From Gammaproteobacteria bacterium (GTDB lineage Bacteria > Pseudomonadota > Gammaproteobacteria > UBA9214), in assembly GCA_020027635.1 (NCBI GenBank), contig JAHKKL010000114.1:1-5867 (forward strand): a stretch of DNA of 5,867 nucleotides. Reading direction: 5' to 3'. The notes below the pieces were generated by a model. It was given only the letters and a program-made list of their open reading frames with translations. It had not been told where the DNA came from and did not search any database. Shown piece after piece: positions 5,301-5,867 of the stretch. The position numbers were made by a program, and so were the translations under genes. Numbering within the stretch: the stretch's first letter is position 1; every line of letters starts with the position of its first letter.

Positions 5301-5867
5301 GGCCAGATCACTGCCGTGCTGCCTGGCCGTGGCGAGTTCATCGCGCAAACGCTCCAGCTCCTCAAGCCGCTGCACCAGCTCGACTTTCGCACCATCATCC
5401 GGCGTATGTTGTTGTTCCCTCGCAGCTGCGATCTCGCCCTCCAGCTCCACTACCTGTTGCCGGGATTTAGCCAGGTCCATGCGCAATGCTTCAACCGTAC
5501 GCAACTGTTCCTGCAGACTGGCTTCTGAGTCGCCATGTTTTTGCGTTTTCCAGGACAATTCCGTCTGGATGGCCTCGGCGCGTAACCTTGCCTGCTCAAG
5601 TTCATTACGCAAGTTCTCTTCCAGCTGGCACTGCTCGCGACGGAATAATGCGTAATCCTCTTCGAGGCGGGAAGACCGAGTATCACGCTCCGCCTCTACG
5701 GAAACCAACAGATCTCGCAGCTGCCGCCTATCCTGTTCAGCGGCGGCGATCTCCGTCCGCAGGCTATCCACCAGCGCCATGGACTGTCCGAGTTCGCGTT
5801 CAAAGCGATCAAGCTGTTCCGCATGGCATTTCTGCGATGTGGCGTACTGCTCCTGCAACAGGTGGTT
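2376..5867 (-). CDS. Membrane-anchored giant coiled-coil protein with C-terminal SUMF1/FGE-like domain (5' end outside window)
   Basis: The frame is open to the right edge, so the N terminus is missing. The TTG at 5858 is probably an internal Leu codon (residues here are counted from it). Visible order: residues 1 to about 754 are almost continuous coiled coil rich in Glu, Gln, Arg, Leu and Ala, with likely breaks near 152 (HTPDDG) and 710 (QKGDP). A polar linker with several basic residues follows, then one membrane segment at about 817-837 (VIGLGMAALALFAFWFM). A Pro/Ala/Val-rich spacer leads to a SUMF1/FGE-sulfatase domain at about 930-1160. Its hallmarks are GKYEVSFSEYDRF, PVINVSWKDAEAYARWLS, RLPSESEWEFAARA (from 1027), GNVQEWTGDC, RVVRGGSY (from 1121) and GFRVVR near the end. 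Basic residues before the membrane segment suggest a cytoplasmic coil and a periplasmic C-terminal domain. Cys pairs 1059/1062 and 1098/1118 could form disulfides there. True FGE enzymes have two catalytic Cys after the GGSY motif; here the stretch is TSPLDSVRSARRG, so formylglycine-generating activity is unlikely. A structural, sensing or binding role is inferred. Confidence 0.9.
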   Translation of the reverse strand, partial: NHLLQEQYATSQKCHAEQLDRFERELGQSMALVDSLRTEIAAAEQDRRQLRDLLVSVEAERDTRSSRLEEDYALFRREQCQLEENLRNELEQARLRAEAIQTELSWKTQKHGDSEASLQEQLRTVEALRMDLAKSRQQVVELEGEIAAAREQQHTPDDGAKVELVQRLEELERLRDELATARQHGSDLADRIASEEDKSRNIQQQIDELITRHEEQKAESLRQTEQLRQQLDAELTEKQVLGQQLVLLQQDNESLRGESDRLLIQHKEQLALVEHLTADKQAVNDALTCLQNESNAERGALKNEIESGRNQLAELKTRIAQSSEDAGREQMQLQEELQSRIDAYREQLEHQDYRQTELQQEQTRTTEALQSLRAERDDLQTRYDEYLQQAAAQQQRIEELSVMVDSLRSAADGKVQVLSEQLESERSRADEAESRISEKISQLESLRAELSVQREKDTGLVVDIEALQKQGEELREEMHQTEERFRARDQENQETLKKLYEDLTRKNETEKELQGQIERLRKKLEQSEEALQAARHDERESVENIRNELNAERRARAEERAQMAARQRELKEQLISVASQHEEVLATRDGVVAQARYDALEEERTRLSQVVSMQQQTEQQLVALQDELRMAHEETASAVRQERASNEADLVLARRQKADADAALGQIEIQLKQLMQERDAALAEQQSMRDQMNTLRAEVEVARGLMNAEKQGQKGDPIRLIAELKETRRNIEIAVRLRTEAEAQRDRAIAQMEELRRGHGKPGSTDSRPHADKGTIRPVTTQHSSQEGGTGQSVVNAGTASSGSGPAATTEIKTGRGWSGKAGVIGLGMAALALFAFWFMPGTETPQTPKSEAPVVDQVAAALTAMSIPAEQPAAVKNTQMPGVVAVEVASKIVASQPSQQVPAAAHDPASDKPVTPVLAAVRSFRDVLPDGGSGPLMVELPAASYLMGSHGNSLNFEERPQHPVNLPAYAIGKYEVSFSEYDRFAQATGHHLPYDEGWGRDNRPVINVSWKDAEAYARWLSEQTGHQYRLPSESEWEFAARADTTAAFWWDGLMEVNPVNCFDCGSKWDGTSTAPVGSFQANKFGLHDTAGNVQEWTGDCYHPSYQDAPSDGSVWQTSGCTQRVVRGGSYTSPLDSVRSARRGQYDQDTRLDNLGFRVVRVN

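Noticed and set aside
5856..5858. TTG as the true start of the coiled-coil protein
   Set aside because: The frame stays open upstream to the window edge (Asn-His-Leu precede it), and a protein starting in mid coiled coil is unlikely. The gene is treated as 5'-partial.

Overview
The window looks like chromosomal DNA from a moderately GC-rich gammaproteobacterium. The main support is a small acidic protein of the DUF6763 type (95 aa), which I know as a gammaproteobacterial family, together with Shine-Dalgarno-led starts. I cannot place it more finely. No rRNA, tRNA, CRISPR array, transposase, phage gene or recognisable defence system is visible.

Layout. The left part (1-740) carries two short plus-strand genes. 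One is the DUF6763 protein (91-378). The other is an unrecognised 61-aa protein with a good ribosome binding site (554-739). The 175-bp gap between them holds several short inverted repeats. From 740 to 996 there is no convincing gene, only hairpins and at most one very small minus-strand reading frame. The rest of the window is on the minus strand, so the two halves converge on the 740-1020 region.

The minus strand, read in its own direction (right to left), starts with a very large open frame that enters from beyond the right edge (5867-2376). It encodes about 750 residues of coiled coil, one membrane segment, a Pro/Ala-rich linker and a C-terminal SUMF1/FGE-sulfatase (C-type-lectin-like) domain. 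The domain lacks the catalytic cysteines of true formylglycine-generating enzymes. About 100 bp downstream is a PfkB-family sugar kinase (2271-1384) that closely resembles animal ketohexokinase. Its stop codon overlaps, as ATGA, the start of a Rieske [2Fe-2S] ferredoxin-like gene (1387-997). That gene can be read to its end only by changing frame three times, so it appears to be a pseudogene. A 10-bp inverted repeat lies at the end of this unit.

How the genes relate. The kinase and the Rieske gene were evidently one translationally coupled unit, of which only the kinase still looks functional. The coiled-coil/SUMF1-like protein is predicted to be a cytoplasm-to-periplasm structural or signalling protein with no obvious biochemical link to the kinase. 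The observations most worth following up are the decayed Rieske gene, which simple ORF calling would miss, and the architecture of the giant coiled-coil protein. I see no strong evidence for a wholly new multi-gene system here.
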